From positions 1 through 5,683 of the forward strand of contig CAIKKV010000497.1 of NCBI GenBank assembly GCA_903828035.1: a DNA stretch of 5,683 bases, written 5' to 3'. Below, piece after piece: positions 1 to 5,683 of the stretch. The position numbers and the translations under genes are program-made. How positions within the stretch are numbered: position 1 is the stretch's first letter; the number at the start of each line of letters is the position of its first letter. The notes below the pieces were generated by a model. That model was not told the DNA's origin. It saw only the letters and a list, made by a program, of their open reading frames with translations, and made no database searches. Source of the stretch: an uncultured bacterium (GTDB lineage Bacteria > Verrucomicrobiota > Kiritimatiellia > CAIKKV01).

Positions 1-525
1 CTCAATCAATTTGAAGTATTTGCTTGCTTTCAGGTGAGCGGCGATACGATCATCGTCTCCTTGATTATCTATCTTACCGGTGGGTTTAACAGTATTTTTT
101 CCTTTTTATACCTGGTTGTGATGATCTATTCCAGTATGCTGATTTACCGCAAGGGGAGTCTCATCATGGCGTCCCTGTGCAGTATTCAGTATGGCATTAT
201 GGTCGATCTTGAATATTACGGCATGTTAAAACCGCTGATCATGGCCGGCACCGATTCCGCCATGGGGGAGCAGTGGCGCAGCGTTATTGTCAAGATTCTC
301 ATGATCTCGCTTGGCTGTTTTTCCGTTTCGTTGTTAAGCAGTTTATTGGCCGAACAGGTCCGCAAATCCCGGCGTGAGCTTGCGATGATGGCGGAGCAGG
401 TCCGGCGGGACATTGCCGAGGCCCGGCGGAAGCTCTCGGGAGGCGCCTCGAAAAAAGCTTGTGAAGAATGCTTTACAAAAGGCGTGCGGGTTCGCTATAG
501 TGGCGGCCCAAAACATAAACGGTGA
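1..525 (+). CDS. PilS-like histidine kinase sensor half, kinase domain absent (5' partial)
   Basis: The reading frame is open to the window edge, so the gene very probably starts upstream. The GTG at 34 has no convincing ribosome binding site, and the residues before it fit the family pattern of an amphipathic/membrane stretch leading into DTIIVSLIIYLTGG. From the GTG, residues ~5–37 give two membrane segments with the family-like words YLTGGFNS and FSFLYL. These are followed by a segment containing LEYYGML and by a strong last helix at ~85–106. Residues ~107–135 (AEQVRKSRREL and following) are charged and coiled-coil-like, as in the linker of PilS/NtrB-type two-component sensors. In that family PAS, HisKA and HATPase domains follow. 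Here the frame stops ~30 residues later, after a Cys- and Lys-rich tail (CEEC). The next gene begins 24 nt on, so no kinase domain can be encoded. It may be a truncated remnant or a stand-alone membrane sensor. Codon use is more A+T-rich than in later genes. Confidence 0.6.
   Translation, partial: LNQFEVFACFQVSGDTIIVSLIIYLTGGFNSIFSFLYLVVMIYSSMLIYRKGSLIMASLCSIQYGIMVDLEYYGMLKPLIMAGTDSAMGEQWRSVIVKILMISLGCFSVSLLSSLLAEQVRKSRRELAMMAEQVRRDIAEARRKLSGGASKKACEECFTKGVRVRYSGGPKHKR
472..501 (+). promoter_or_regulatory. Putative sigma70-type promoter for rpsO(-pnp)
   Basis: TTTACA (472–477) and TATAGT (496–501) each match five of six consensus bases and are separated by 18 nt. The element lies inside the last codons of the upstream membrane-protein frame. 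Transcription would start near 508, giving an rpsO leader of about 42 nt. No comparably good promoter is seen between rpsO and pnp, so it may drive both genes. This is prediction from sequence only. Confidence 0.55.
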
Positions 526-549
526 TTAAGGCAAGAGGTAGGTTGGTTC

Positions 550-813
550 ATGGATAAGGCACAAAAAGCGACCGTCAAGCAGGATTACCAGCTGCACGAC
601 AAGGATACGGGTTCTTCCGAAGTGCAGGTTGCCCTGTTGACCAAGCGCATTGAAAGCCTCACAGAGCACCTCAAAGGCCATCGCAAGGATCACAGCTCCC
701 GTTACGGCCTCATCAAAATGGTGAGCGCCCGCCGCCGCCTGCTCAATTATCTCAAGAGCAGGGACGACGAGCGTTATCAGGCGCTGATCAAGCGTCTGAG
801 CATCCGCCGGTAG
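550..813 (+). CDS. rpsO: 30S ribosomal protein S15
   Basis: This encodes the primary 16S rRNA-binding protein S15 of the small-subunit platform, which binds the central-domain three-way junction early in 30S assembly and contacts 23S rRNA in a subunit bridge. The 87-residue length fits the usual 88–89. Family words are in order: [16 protein letters not shown] (19–34), [12 protein letters not shown] (37–48), SSRYGL (49–54), RRRLLNYLK (61–69) and the C-terminal [10 protein letters not shown]. The usual KDHHSR reads KDHSSR here, a mild change at an otherwise well-kept position. ATG 550 is preceded by GAGGT (535–539) about 10 nt away, and the N-terminus aligns with the family. The gene sits directly ahead of pnp, the arrangement known from many bacteria, and downstream of the promoter at 472–501. 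In some species S15 represses its own translation through a leader structure. I could not identify such a structure in the short leader here. Confidence 0.97.
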   Translation: MDKAQKATVKQDYQLHDKDTGSSEVQVALLTKRIESLTEHLKGHRKDHSSRYGLIKMVSARRRLLNYLKSRDDERYQALIKRLSIRR

Positions 814-903
814 GGCGACTGCGGGATTCTGGAAAAACTGCGATAGGCACTGGTCCTGCTCCTGTACGGCTATATACCGGCGGATCGGCGCCTTCACCCC
901 CTT

Positions 904-930
904 TATAAAAAAGAAGAAAAAAGGTAGGAC
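904..930 (+). promoter_or_regulatory. A-rich leader and ribosome binding site of pnp
   Basis: The last part of the 117-nt gap between rpsO and pnp is strikingly A-rich (904–923) in an otherwise GC-rich region. It ends in AGGTAGG (922–928) just before the pnp ATG. The same heptamer AGGTAGG occurs before rpsO (536–542), although at different spacing. A-rich stretches upstream of a Shine-Dalgarno sequence commonly keep the site unstructured and favour ribosome loading. I infer that role here. No strong RNase III-type hairpin or terminator is visible in 814–903. Confidence 0.4.
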
Positions 931-3051
931 ATGAAGGATACGAAAACCGTCCAAGTCACCATTGGTGACAAAACCCTCACGCTGGAATCCGGACTCCTGG
1001 CCCGGCAGGCCGGCGGGGCCGTCACCCTCACGCTGGGTGAGACCGTCGTCTTTTCAGCCGCCACGATGGCCTCGTCCGTCCGCGAAGGCATCGACTATTT
1101 CCCGCTCCAGGTGGAATATCGCGAGAAGTTCTACGCCTCCGGAAAATATCCGGGCGGCTTCTTCAAGCGGGAATCCCGCCCGTCGGAAAAGGAAATCCTG
1201 ACCGCGCGCTTCACGGACCGGCCGCTCCGCCCCCTGTTCCCCGAGGGGCTCCGCAACGAGGTTCAGATCGTCAACACGCTCCTCTCCGCCGACGGGGTGA
1301 ATGAGTCCGACGTGCTGAGCATCACCGCCGCCAGCGCCGCGCTGACCCTTTCCGACATCCCCTTCGCGGGGCCTCTCGCCGGCGTGCGCGTGGGCCGCGT
1401 GGAAGGCCGCTTCATCATCAATCCCACCCAGAAGGAGCAGGCCGCCAGCGACCTGGACCTGGTTTATGCCGGGTCGCGGGAGCTGCCGATCATGATCGAA
1501 GGCGCAGGCGACGAAGTGCAGGAGGCCGATCTCGTGGCCGCCATGCGCTTCGCGCAGGAGGCCTGCACGAAGCTGGTGGACGCCCAGCTGGCGCTGCGCC
1601 GGGCCATGGGGCTTCCGGACAAGAAGGTGGAGACGGCCCCGGCCGCCTCGCCGATGCTGGATGCGGCCCGCGAGCTGGCCGGCGCCAAGCTCGCCGACGT
1701 GCTGCTGATCCCCGGCAAGCAGGACCGCCAGAGCGCGGTGTCGGCGCTCAAGGCGGAGCTCAAGGCCAAGCTCCTCGAGAAGAAGCCCGAGATGACCTCC
1801 GAAGAGTTCCGGTCCGCGTTCGATCAGCTCGAGATCGAAACCGTGCGCCGCAATTTCCTGGAGAAGGGAAAGCGCCCGGACGGCCGCGGCGCCGACGACC
1901 TGCGCCCCCTGTACGCGCAGACCTCGCTGCTTCCGCGCGTGCATGGCTCGGCCGTGTTCAACCGCGGGGAAACCCAGGCGCTCGGCACGGTCACGCTGGG
2001 CACCGGCTCGGACGCCCAGGACATGGACGCCATCACGGGCGGCGCCACCAAGAAAAGCTTCATGCTGCACTACAACTTCCCGCCCTATTCCGTCGGCGAG
2101 ACCGGCCGGTTCGGGGCCACGGGCCGTCGCGAGATCGGGCACGGCGCCCTCGCGGAGCGCAGCCTGGAGCGCGTGATTCCGAAGGATTATCCCTACACGG
2201 TCCGCGTGGTCTCTGAAATCATGGGGTCCAACGGATCCAGCTCCATGGCCAGCATCTGCGTGGGCACGCTGGCCCTGATGGACGCCGGCGTCCCGATCAA
2301 GAAGCCCGTGGCCGGCATCTCCATCGGCCTCTTCTCGTCCCCCGCCAAGTCCGAGACCGTGGTGGACATCCTGGGCACCGAAGATCACTGCGGCGATTTG
2401 GACTTCAAGGTCGCCGGCTCGCGCGACGGCATCACCGGCTTCCAGGTGGACCTCAAGATCAGCGGCCTGGCCTGGAACCTGGTGGAGGACGCGTTCCGCA
2501 AGGCCAAGAAGGCCCGCGGGCAGATTCTCGACTTCATGGCCACCGTCATCGAGACGCCCCGGCCGGAGCTGTCGGTCCACGCCCCCCGGATCCACACGGT
2601 CATGATCCCGGTCGACAAGATCGGCGCCCTGATCGGCCCCGGCGGCAAGAACATCCGCCGCATCACCGAGATCACCGGCACGCAGATCGACATCACCGAC
2701 GACGGCACCGTCAAGATCTTCAGCACCGATGGCGCGGGCATGGAGATGGCCATGCGCGAAGTCAGCATGCTGACCGCCGAGGCGCAGGAAGGCCAGATCT
2801 ACAACGGCACGGTCACCGGCATCAAGCCGTTCGGCTGCTTCGTGGAGATCTTCCCCGGCACCGACGGGCTGGTGCACATCAGCGAGCTGGCGGACTTCCG
2901 CGTGAACGTCGTGGAAGACGTCTGCAAGATGGGCGACCAGATGTGGGTCAAGTGCATCGGCGTGGATGACCGCGGCCGCATCAAGCTCAGCCGCCGCGAG
3001 GCCATGCGCGAGAAGGACGCCGAGGCGAAGGCGCAGCCGCCCAAGGCTTAA
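931..3051 (+). CDS. pnp: Polyribonucleotide nucleotidyltransferase (PNPase)
   Basis: PNPase is a cytoplasmic 3'-to-5' phosphorolytic exoribonuclease that releases nucleoside diphosphates from RNA and can also add tails. It acts as a trimer, often with RNase E or a helicase in the degradosome. The 706 residues match the usual ~700. Domain order is complete: first RNase PH-like domain (~10–145) with the RNA-channel loop FFKR (77–80) and the word [10 protein letters not shown]; a helical linker (~240–315); second RNase PH-like domain (~320–550); KH domain (~555–615) with GPGG (569–572); S1 domain (~621–690) starting [15 protein letters not shown]. Catalytic residues corresponding to E. coli D486, D492 and K494 are present as D485, D491 and K493 in [10 protein letters not shown], so the enzyme should be active. 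The C-terminal tail after S1 is short (~12 residues). The start at 931 has an AGGTAGG site 2 nt upstream. The gene follows rpsO and ends at a strong terminator. Confidence 0.98.
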   Translation: MKDTKTVQVTIGDKTLTLESGLLARQAGGAVTLTLGETVVFSAATMASSVREGIDYFPLQVEYREKFYASGKYPGGFFKRESRPSEKEILTARFTDRPLRPLFPEGLRNEVQIVNTLLSADGVNESDVLSITAASAALTLSDIPFAGPLAGVRVGRVEGRFIINPTQKEQAASDLDLVYAGSRELPIMIEGAGDEVQEADLVAAMRFAQEACTKLVDAQLALRRAMGLPDKKVETAPAASPMLDAARELAGAKLADVLLIPGKQDRQSAVSALKAELKAKLLEKKPEMTSEEFRSAFDQLEIETVRRNFLEKGKRPDGRGADDLRPLYAQTSLLPRVHGSAVFNRGETQALGTVTLGTGSDAQDMDAITGGATKKSFMLHYNFPPYSVGETGRFGATGRREIGHGALAERSLERVIPKDYPYTVRVVSEIMGSNGSSSMASICVGTLALMDAGVPIKKPVAGISIGLFSSPAKSETVVDILGTEDHCGDLDFKVAGSRDGITGFQVDLKISGLAWNLVEDAFRKAKKARGQILDFMATVIETPRPELSVHAPRIHTVMIPVDKIGALIGPGGKNIRRITEITGTQIDITDDGTVKIFSTDGAGMEMAMREVSMLTAEAQEGQIYNGTVTGIKPFGCFVEIFPGTDGLVHISELADFRVNVVEDVCKMGDQMWVKCIGVDDRGRIKLSRREAMREKDAEAKAQPPKA

Positions 3052-3084
3052 TCGGGCTGCGGACCTGACAAGACGAGATTCCTC

Positions 3085-3124
3085 GCGCCGGCGGAGCTTA
3101 AACGTTCCGCCGGCGCTTTTTTTT
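3085..3124 (+). terminator. Rho-independent terminator after pnp
   Basis: An 11-bp perfect stem pairs GCGCCGGCGGA (3085–3095) with TCCGCCGGCGC (3106–3116). It can be extended inward by a G·U and a C-G pair and closes on a ~6-nt loop (TTAAAC). Eight T follow (3117–3124). This is a textbook intrinsic terminator ending the rpsO–pnp transcript. The T-run ends one base before the ribosome binding site region of the next gene (AAGGAG, 3126–3131), so there is almost no room for a separate promoter downstream of it. Confidence 0.93.
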
Positions 3125-3138
3125 GAAGGAGCGAGTCT

Positions 3139-3831
3139 ATGAGCCTGCCCACCGTGATTCTGGCGAACGGGGATTTTCCCTCGAGCGCCAGGGCGCTCGC
3201 CGCCCTCCGCCGCGCCGCCCGCATTGTGTGCTGCGACGGGGCGGCGGTGAAATTGCGGAAAGCCGGGCTGGAGGCGGCCGCCATCGTGGGCGACCTGGAC
3301 AGCCTTCCCGCTTCCGAGAGGCGGGCCCAGGCGGGCCGGGTCGTCCGCGACTCCGGCCAGGACGACAACGACCTGAGCAAGGCGTTCCGCTATTGCCTGA
3401 GGCAGGGCTGGCGCGAAATCCTCTTTCTGGGCGCCACGGGGCTGCGGGAAGATCATGCCCTGGGAAACATTTCCCTGCTGGCCGATTTCGCCCGGGAGGC
3501 GTCGGTCCGGATGCTGACCGATCACGGCGAGTTTGTGCCGGTGTTGAAATCCGGGCGCCTCGCCTGCCGGCCGGGGCAGGCCATCTCCATTTTCTCGCTG
3601 GACCCGGCCACGGCGGTGACCTCCCGCGGGCTGGCATATCCGCTGCGGTCGCTCAGGCTTTCCCGCTGGTGGCAGGCCACCTTGAACAGCGCCACGGGGC
3701 GCGAGTTTAGCCTCGGCTTCAAAGGCGGCCCGCTGCTGGTCTACCTGGCCTATCACCGGGGGGGCCGGGCCACACCCCGGCCTGGCGTGGCTCGGGTGGA
3801 ACCTCGCCCTCCCCGGAAAGCAGCGCCATGA
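3139..3831 (+). CDS. thiN: Thiamine pyrophosphokinase
   Basis: The enzyme transfers pyrophosphate from ATP to free thiamine, giving thiamine diphosphate (ThDP) and AMP in the cytoplasm. Family motifs are visible in order: CCDGAA (31–36), VGDLDS (50–55), GQDDNDLSKA (73–82), GATGLREDHALGN (98–110) and the C-terminal beta-sandwich signature around NSATGREFSL (183–192), ending in GGPLLVYL (196–203). The acidic residues of GDLDS and DDND bind metal and ATP in this family. Bacterial members usually end near the LLVYL strand. This one carries an extra tail of ~27 residues rich in Arg, Pro and Gly, encoded by a very GC-rich stretch with a run of seven G. The ATGA overlap with the next gene argues that the tail frame is genuine. 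ATG 3139 has AAGGAG (3126–3131) 7 nt upstream. It is the first gene of a three-gene operon. No THI-box riboswitch precedes it. The symbol thiN is used for this family in some bacteria; tnr3/tpk are alternatives. Confidence 0.9.
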   Translation: MSLPTVILANGDFPSSARALAALRRAARIVCCDGAAVKLRKAGLEAAAIVGDLDSLPASERRAQAGRVVRDSGQDDNDLSKAFRYCLRQGWREILFLGATGLREDHALGNISLLADFAREASVRMLTDHGEFVPVLKSGRLACRPGQAISIFSLDPATAVTSRGLAYPLRSLRLSRWWQATLNSATGREFSLGFKGGPLLVYLAYHRGGRATPRPGVARVEPRPPRKAAP

Positions 3832-4676
3832 CTCTCGAATCCTCCCGTTCCACCGCCCAGCCCGTCGCCCTGACCATTGCCGGGAGCGATAGCGGCGGGA
3901 ATGCCGGCATCCAGGCGGATTTGAGGGCCTTCCACGGCTTCGGCGTGCACGGCTGCACGGCGATCGCCGCGCTGACCGCCCAGAATCCGAGGGGGGTGGC
4001 CGGGGTCTGGCTGGCGGACGCCGCCTTTCTCGAAAAGCAGCTGGATGCCATTTTCGACTGCTACGCGGTGGGGGCCGTGAAGACCGGGATGCTGGCCACG
4101 GTTTCCCTGATCGAGGCCGCCGCCGGCCGCCTGGCGCGCTATCCGCACATTCCCACGGTGGTGGACCCGGTGATGGTGGCCACCAGCGGGGCCCGGCTGC
4201 TGGAAGAGGCGGCCGTGGAGACGCTGCGGCGCCGCCTGGCGCCGCTGGCCACGCTGCTGACGCCCAACCTGCCCGAGGCCGGGGTGCTGCTGGGCCGCCC
4301 CGTTTCCGGCCGCCGGGGGGCCATGGAGGCCGCGCGCGAGCTGGCCGGCCTGCTCGCGTGCGCCGTGTTGCTAAAAGGGGGACACGCGGAGGAGGGCCGG
4401 CGCGGCGAGGATTTCCTCTGCGCCGGCGGGCGGCTGACGGCCCTCTCCACGCCCGAGGTGCCCCACCCGCTTTCCACGCACGGGACGGGCTGCACCCTCA
4501 GCGCCGCCATCGCGGCCTCGCTGGCCTGCGGCCGCCCGCTGGAGCAGGCGGTGGTCGAGGGCAAGGCGTATGTGTATGAAGCCATCCGGACCGGCCGCCG
4601 GCTCGGGCCCGGGGCGGCCGTGCTGGGCATGCCGGCGCGCGTGCCGGTGGAAGCCGTCCGGGCGGAGGCGCTGTGA
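3828..4676 (+). CDS. thiD: Hydroxymethylpyrimidine/phosphomethylpyrimidine kinase
   Basis: ThiD phosphorylates HMP to HMP-P and then to HMP-PP, the pyrimidine donor that ThiE joins to the thiazole phosphate. It belongs to the ribokinase fold superfamily. Motifs seen: TIAGSDSGGNAGIQADLRAF (16–35), HGCTAIAALTAQNP (41–54) with Q52 matching the pyrimidine-binding Gln44 of the enterobacterial enzyme, VKTGML (84–89), VVDPVM (111–116), LTPNLPEA (144–151), LLKGGH (181–186) and HGTGCTLSAA (218–227), whose C222 lies in the anion hole at the phosphoryl-transfer site. The 282-residue length is slightly above the usual ~266, with a short N-terminal extension and a longer C-terminus. Position 25 is Asn where most homologues have Gly in the SGGAG loop. 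The start ATG overlaps the previous stop (ATGA), with a weak GGAAAG site 7 nt upstream, so translational coupling is likely. The frame is not fused to ThiE. Confidence 0.95.
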   Translation: MTLESSRSTAQPVALTIAGSDSGGNAGIQADLRAFHGFGVHGCTAIAALTAQNPRGVAGVWLADAAFLEKQLDAIFDCYAVGAVKTGMLATVSLIEAAAGRLARYPHIPTVVDPVMVATSGARLLEEAAVETLRRRLAPLATLLTPNLPEAGVLLGRPVSGRRGAMEAARELAGLLACAVLLKGGHAEEGRRGEDFLCAGGRLTALSTPEVPHPLSTHGTGCTLSAAIAASLACGRPLEQAVVEGKAYVYEAIRTGRRLGPGAAVLGMPARVPVEAVRAEAL

Positions 4677-5326
4677 GCGTGGACTGGACGAGGGTGCGCG
4701 CGGTGTGCCTGGACATGGACGGCACGCTGGTCGATTCGGATGCGGCCTGGCTCCGCGCCACCCGCGCCGCCTTCGCGCGGCACGGGATGGCCTTGACCGA
4801 GGCGGTTTATGCGGAGACGCTGGGGCTCGATAACGCCTCCGGCGTCCGGGCGGTGCTGCGTCATTTCCCCGGGAGCACGCTCGACGAGCAGACGCTGGTG
4901 CACGCCCTGGAGGAGGCCATCCGGGCCGAGTTCAGGCGGGACGTCATCCCCATGCCCGGCGCGAATGAGCTCTTGATCCAGTGGAAGGCGCGCTGGCCGC
5001 TGGCGCTGGTCAGCACCTCCTCCGCGGCGTTGATCGACGCCGCCCTGGAGGGGCTGGGCTGGCAGGAGCATTTTGTTCTGCGCCTGAGTTCCGAGCAGGT
5101 GGGGCCCAGCAAGCCCGATCCGGCGGTCTATCGCGAGGCGGCGCGGCGCCTGGGCGTGGACCCGGCGGAGGCGCTGGCCGTGGAGGACTCGCTGAACGGC
5201 GCCCGCTCCGCCCATGCCGCCGGCCTGCAGGTGATCGGGATCGCCTCCGATCCCGCGCTGGCGGCGCAGCTGCTTCCGTATGTCAGGGAGTCGGCTCCCG
5301 GCCTGGCCGCGCTTTTGAAGCGTTGA
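4673..5326 (+). CDS. HAD-superfamily (subfamily IA) phosphatase, possible role in thiamine pathway
   Basis: This is a cytoplasmic phosphatase or phosphomutase of the haloacid dehalogenase fold with all four motifs: I DMDGTLVDS (14–22; nucleophile D14 and acid/base D16), II STS (S114), III the lysine in GPSKPDP (K147) and IV VEDSLNGARSA (E171, D172). A helical cap lies between motifs I and II (~20–95), typical of the beta-phosphoglucomutase/sugar-phosphatase group. Substrate cannot be read from sequence. The gene is the last of an operon with thiamine pyrophosphokinase and ThiD and overlaps thiD by 4 nt (GTGA). Because the pyrophosphokinase needs free thiamine while biosynthesis delivers thiamine monophosphate, a phosphatase acting on that compound is an attractive inference. 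House-cleaning or sugar-phosphate activity is equally possible. The start is uncertain: GTG 4673 has GGAGG (4664–4668) only 4 nt away, whereas in-frame GTG 4679 has 10 nt spacing. Confidence 0.88.
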   Translation: MSVDWTRVRAVCLDMDGTLVDSDAAWLRATRAAFARHGMALTEAVYAETLGLDNASGVRAVLRHFPGSTLDEQTLVHALEEAIRAEFRRDVIPMPGANELLIQWKARWPLALVSTSSAALIDAALEGLGWQEHFVLRLSSEQVGPSKPDPAVYREAARRLGVDPAEALAVEDSLNGARSAHAAGLQVIGIASDPALAAQLLPYVRESAPGLAALLKR

Positions 5327-5442
5327 AGCGCGCGGGTTCGTAGCGCAGGACCCGATAATACAGCCCCTATCGCGGGCGGCTCGGCGAGAGGTTGGGTTTC
5401 TTCTTCGCGCCCTGCAAGAGGGAGGCGCGCTGTCCATGCCTC

Positions 5443-5504
5443 ATTCCCGGCCTATGCCCGGAATCGGACTACGGTGCCATGAGCTGCGAGCGAACGATTC
5501 GGGC
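5443..5504 (+). repeat. Three copies of a GATTC(C)GGGC-like motif ahead of an XRE gene
   Basis: Copy A (5443–5451, ATTCCCGGC) and copy B (5456–5466, GCCCGGAATCG) form an imperfect inverted repeat: ATTCC pairs with GGAAT, then comes one C·C mismatch, then GGC pairs with GCC around a CTAT loop. Copy B is also complementary to copy C (5495–5504, CGATTCGGGC), with ten pairs and one bulged G. The two hairpins would exclude each other. No T-run follows, so it is not an obvious terminator. Copy C ends 5 nt before the start codon of the regulator. It may be an operator for the regulator or an RNA structure over its start; both are inference. Confidence 0.4.
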
Positions 5505-5509
5505 CGGAC

Positions 5510-5683
5510 ATGGCGTACATCGAGATGAAACTGGCCCGGGGTCGCCGCTTGAGGGCGTTGCGGGCCAAGAAGCATTTGACGCAGGCCACCCTGGCTGCCG
5601 CCCTCAAGACGAGTCAGTCACGGGTGGCGAAGATGGAGCAGGGGGATCCCACCGTTTCGGTGGACCTGCTCGTGCAGGCGCTA
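5510..5683 (+). CDS. XRE/Cro-C1-type helix-turn-helix regulator (3' partial)
   Basis: Fifty-eight codons are present before the window ends. The frame carries a clear helix-turn-helix of the lambda-repressor type. A first helix contains GRRLRALRAKKH (11–22). It is followed by LTQATLAAAL (23–32) and the recognition-helix region KTSQSRVAKMEQGDP (33–47), then VSVDLLVQAL. The words SQSRVAKME and VSVDLLVQAL are typical of small XRE regulators, many of them HigA-like antitoxins. No toxin gene is seen upstream on either strand, so a partner, if any, would lie beyond the window. ATG 5510 is the first start after an in-frame stop at 5480–5482. Its ribosome binding site is weak. The residues coded just upstream (GPD before MAYIEMK) resemble the region that precedes this segment in longer homologues, so the N-terminus may be shortened or its original start lost. 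Confidence 0.75.
   Translation, partial: MAYIEMKLARGRRLRALRAKKHLTQATLAAALKTSQSRVAKMEQGDPTVSVDLLVQAL

Noticed and set aside
848..876. Possible promoter between rpsO and pnp with TATATA at 871–876
   Set aside because: No acceptable -35 box at 16–18 nt (CACTGG at best), so the evidence is too thin.
526..954. Minus-strand open frame of 142 codons opposite rpsO
   Set aside because: It covers rpsO antisense, and its poly-Phe stretch is just the complement of the A-rich pnp leader.
1054..3756. Very long open frame on the minus strand opposite pnp and the pyrophosphokinase gene
   Set aside because: It is antisense to two clearly recognised genes, has low-complexity Gly/Ala/Arg/His-rich translation and no recognisable domain. 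High GC at third positions of the plus-strand genes suppresses stops in this frame.
3757..3831. Possible TPP riboswitch inside the operon, suggested by GGGTGGAACC-like words
   Set aside because: The conserved CTGAGA and the GAACCTGA/GCGNAGGGA elements are missing, and the stretch is coding.
5354..5359. GATAAT as a -10 box for the XRE gene
   Set aside because: No -35 element at proper spacing; the region upstream is GC-rich hairpin sequence.
5333..5400. tRNA-like fragment suggested by GGGTTCGTAGCGCAGGACCC
   Set aside because: It has no T-loop GTTCGA-R-TC pattern with a matching acceptor stem, anticodon arm or D-arm. It is only a simple hairpin.
4139..5437. Long minus-strand open frame opposite thiD and the HAD gene
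   Set aside because: It is a composition shadow of two genes with full motif sets; its translation is Arg/Pro/Ala-rich with no domain.
1..5683. CRISPR arrays, insertion sequence ends, rRNA genes
   Set aside because: No regularly spaced direct repeats, transposase motifs, terminal inverted repeats or rRNA words were seen on either strand.

Overview
The window comes from a moderately to strongly GC-rich bacterium. The first ~900 bases are visibly richer in A+T than the thiamine genes further on. The layout is rpsO–pnp followed by a small thiamine cofactor operon. The wording of the PNPase and of the PilS-like membrane piece reminds me of PVC-type bacteria (Verrucomicrobiota/Kiritimatiellota) or similar environmental lineages. 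This is an impression from sequence feel, not a search result, and is of low confidence.

Left part (1–525): the 3' end of a membrane protein that looks like the N-terminal sensor half of a PilS/NtrB-type histidine kinase. Its frame is open to the window edge but stops soon after the last membrane segment and a short coiled coil. There is no PAS, HisKA or ATPase domain and no space for one. A good sigma70-type promoter (472–501) lies inside its last codons and probably drives the next genes.

Centre (550–3124): rpsO (ribosomal protein S15) and pnp (polynucleotide phosphorylase), the classical conserved pair. They are separated by 117 nt with an A-rich leader before pnp and closed by a textbook rho-independent terminator.

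Right part (3139–5326): three genes overlapping by 4 nt at each junction (ATGA, GTGA). They encode thiamine pyrophosphokinase, HMP/HMP-P kinase ThiD and a HAD-family phosphatase. ThiD supplies the pyrimidine half of thiamine and the pyrophosphokinase makes the active cofactor ThDP from free thiamine. The HAD enzyme is a candidate for the thiamine-monophosphate phosphatase that would link them, but this is inferred only from context. No TPP riboswitch is visible in front of the operon.

Right edge (5327–5683): a ~180-nt gap with small inverted repeats, including three copies of a ~10-bp GATTC(C)GGGC-like motif. It is followed by the start of an XRE/Cro-C1 helix-turn-helix regulator cut off by the window end. 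I see no wholly new system. The most interesting points are the kinase-less sensor, the HAD gene in the thiamine operon and the triple repeat before the XRE gene.
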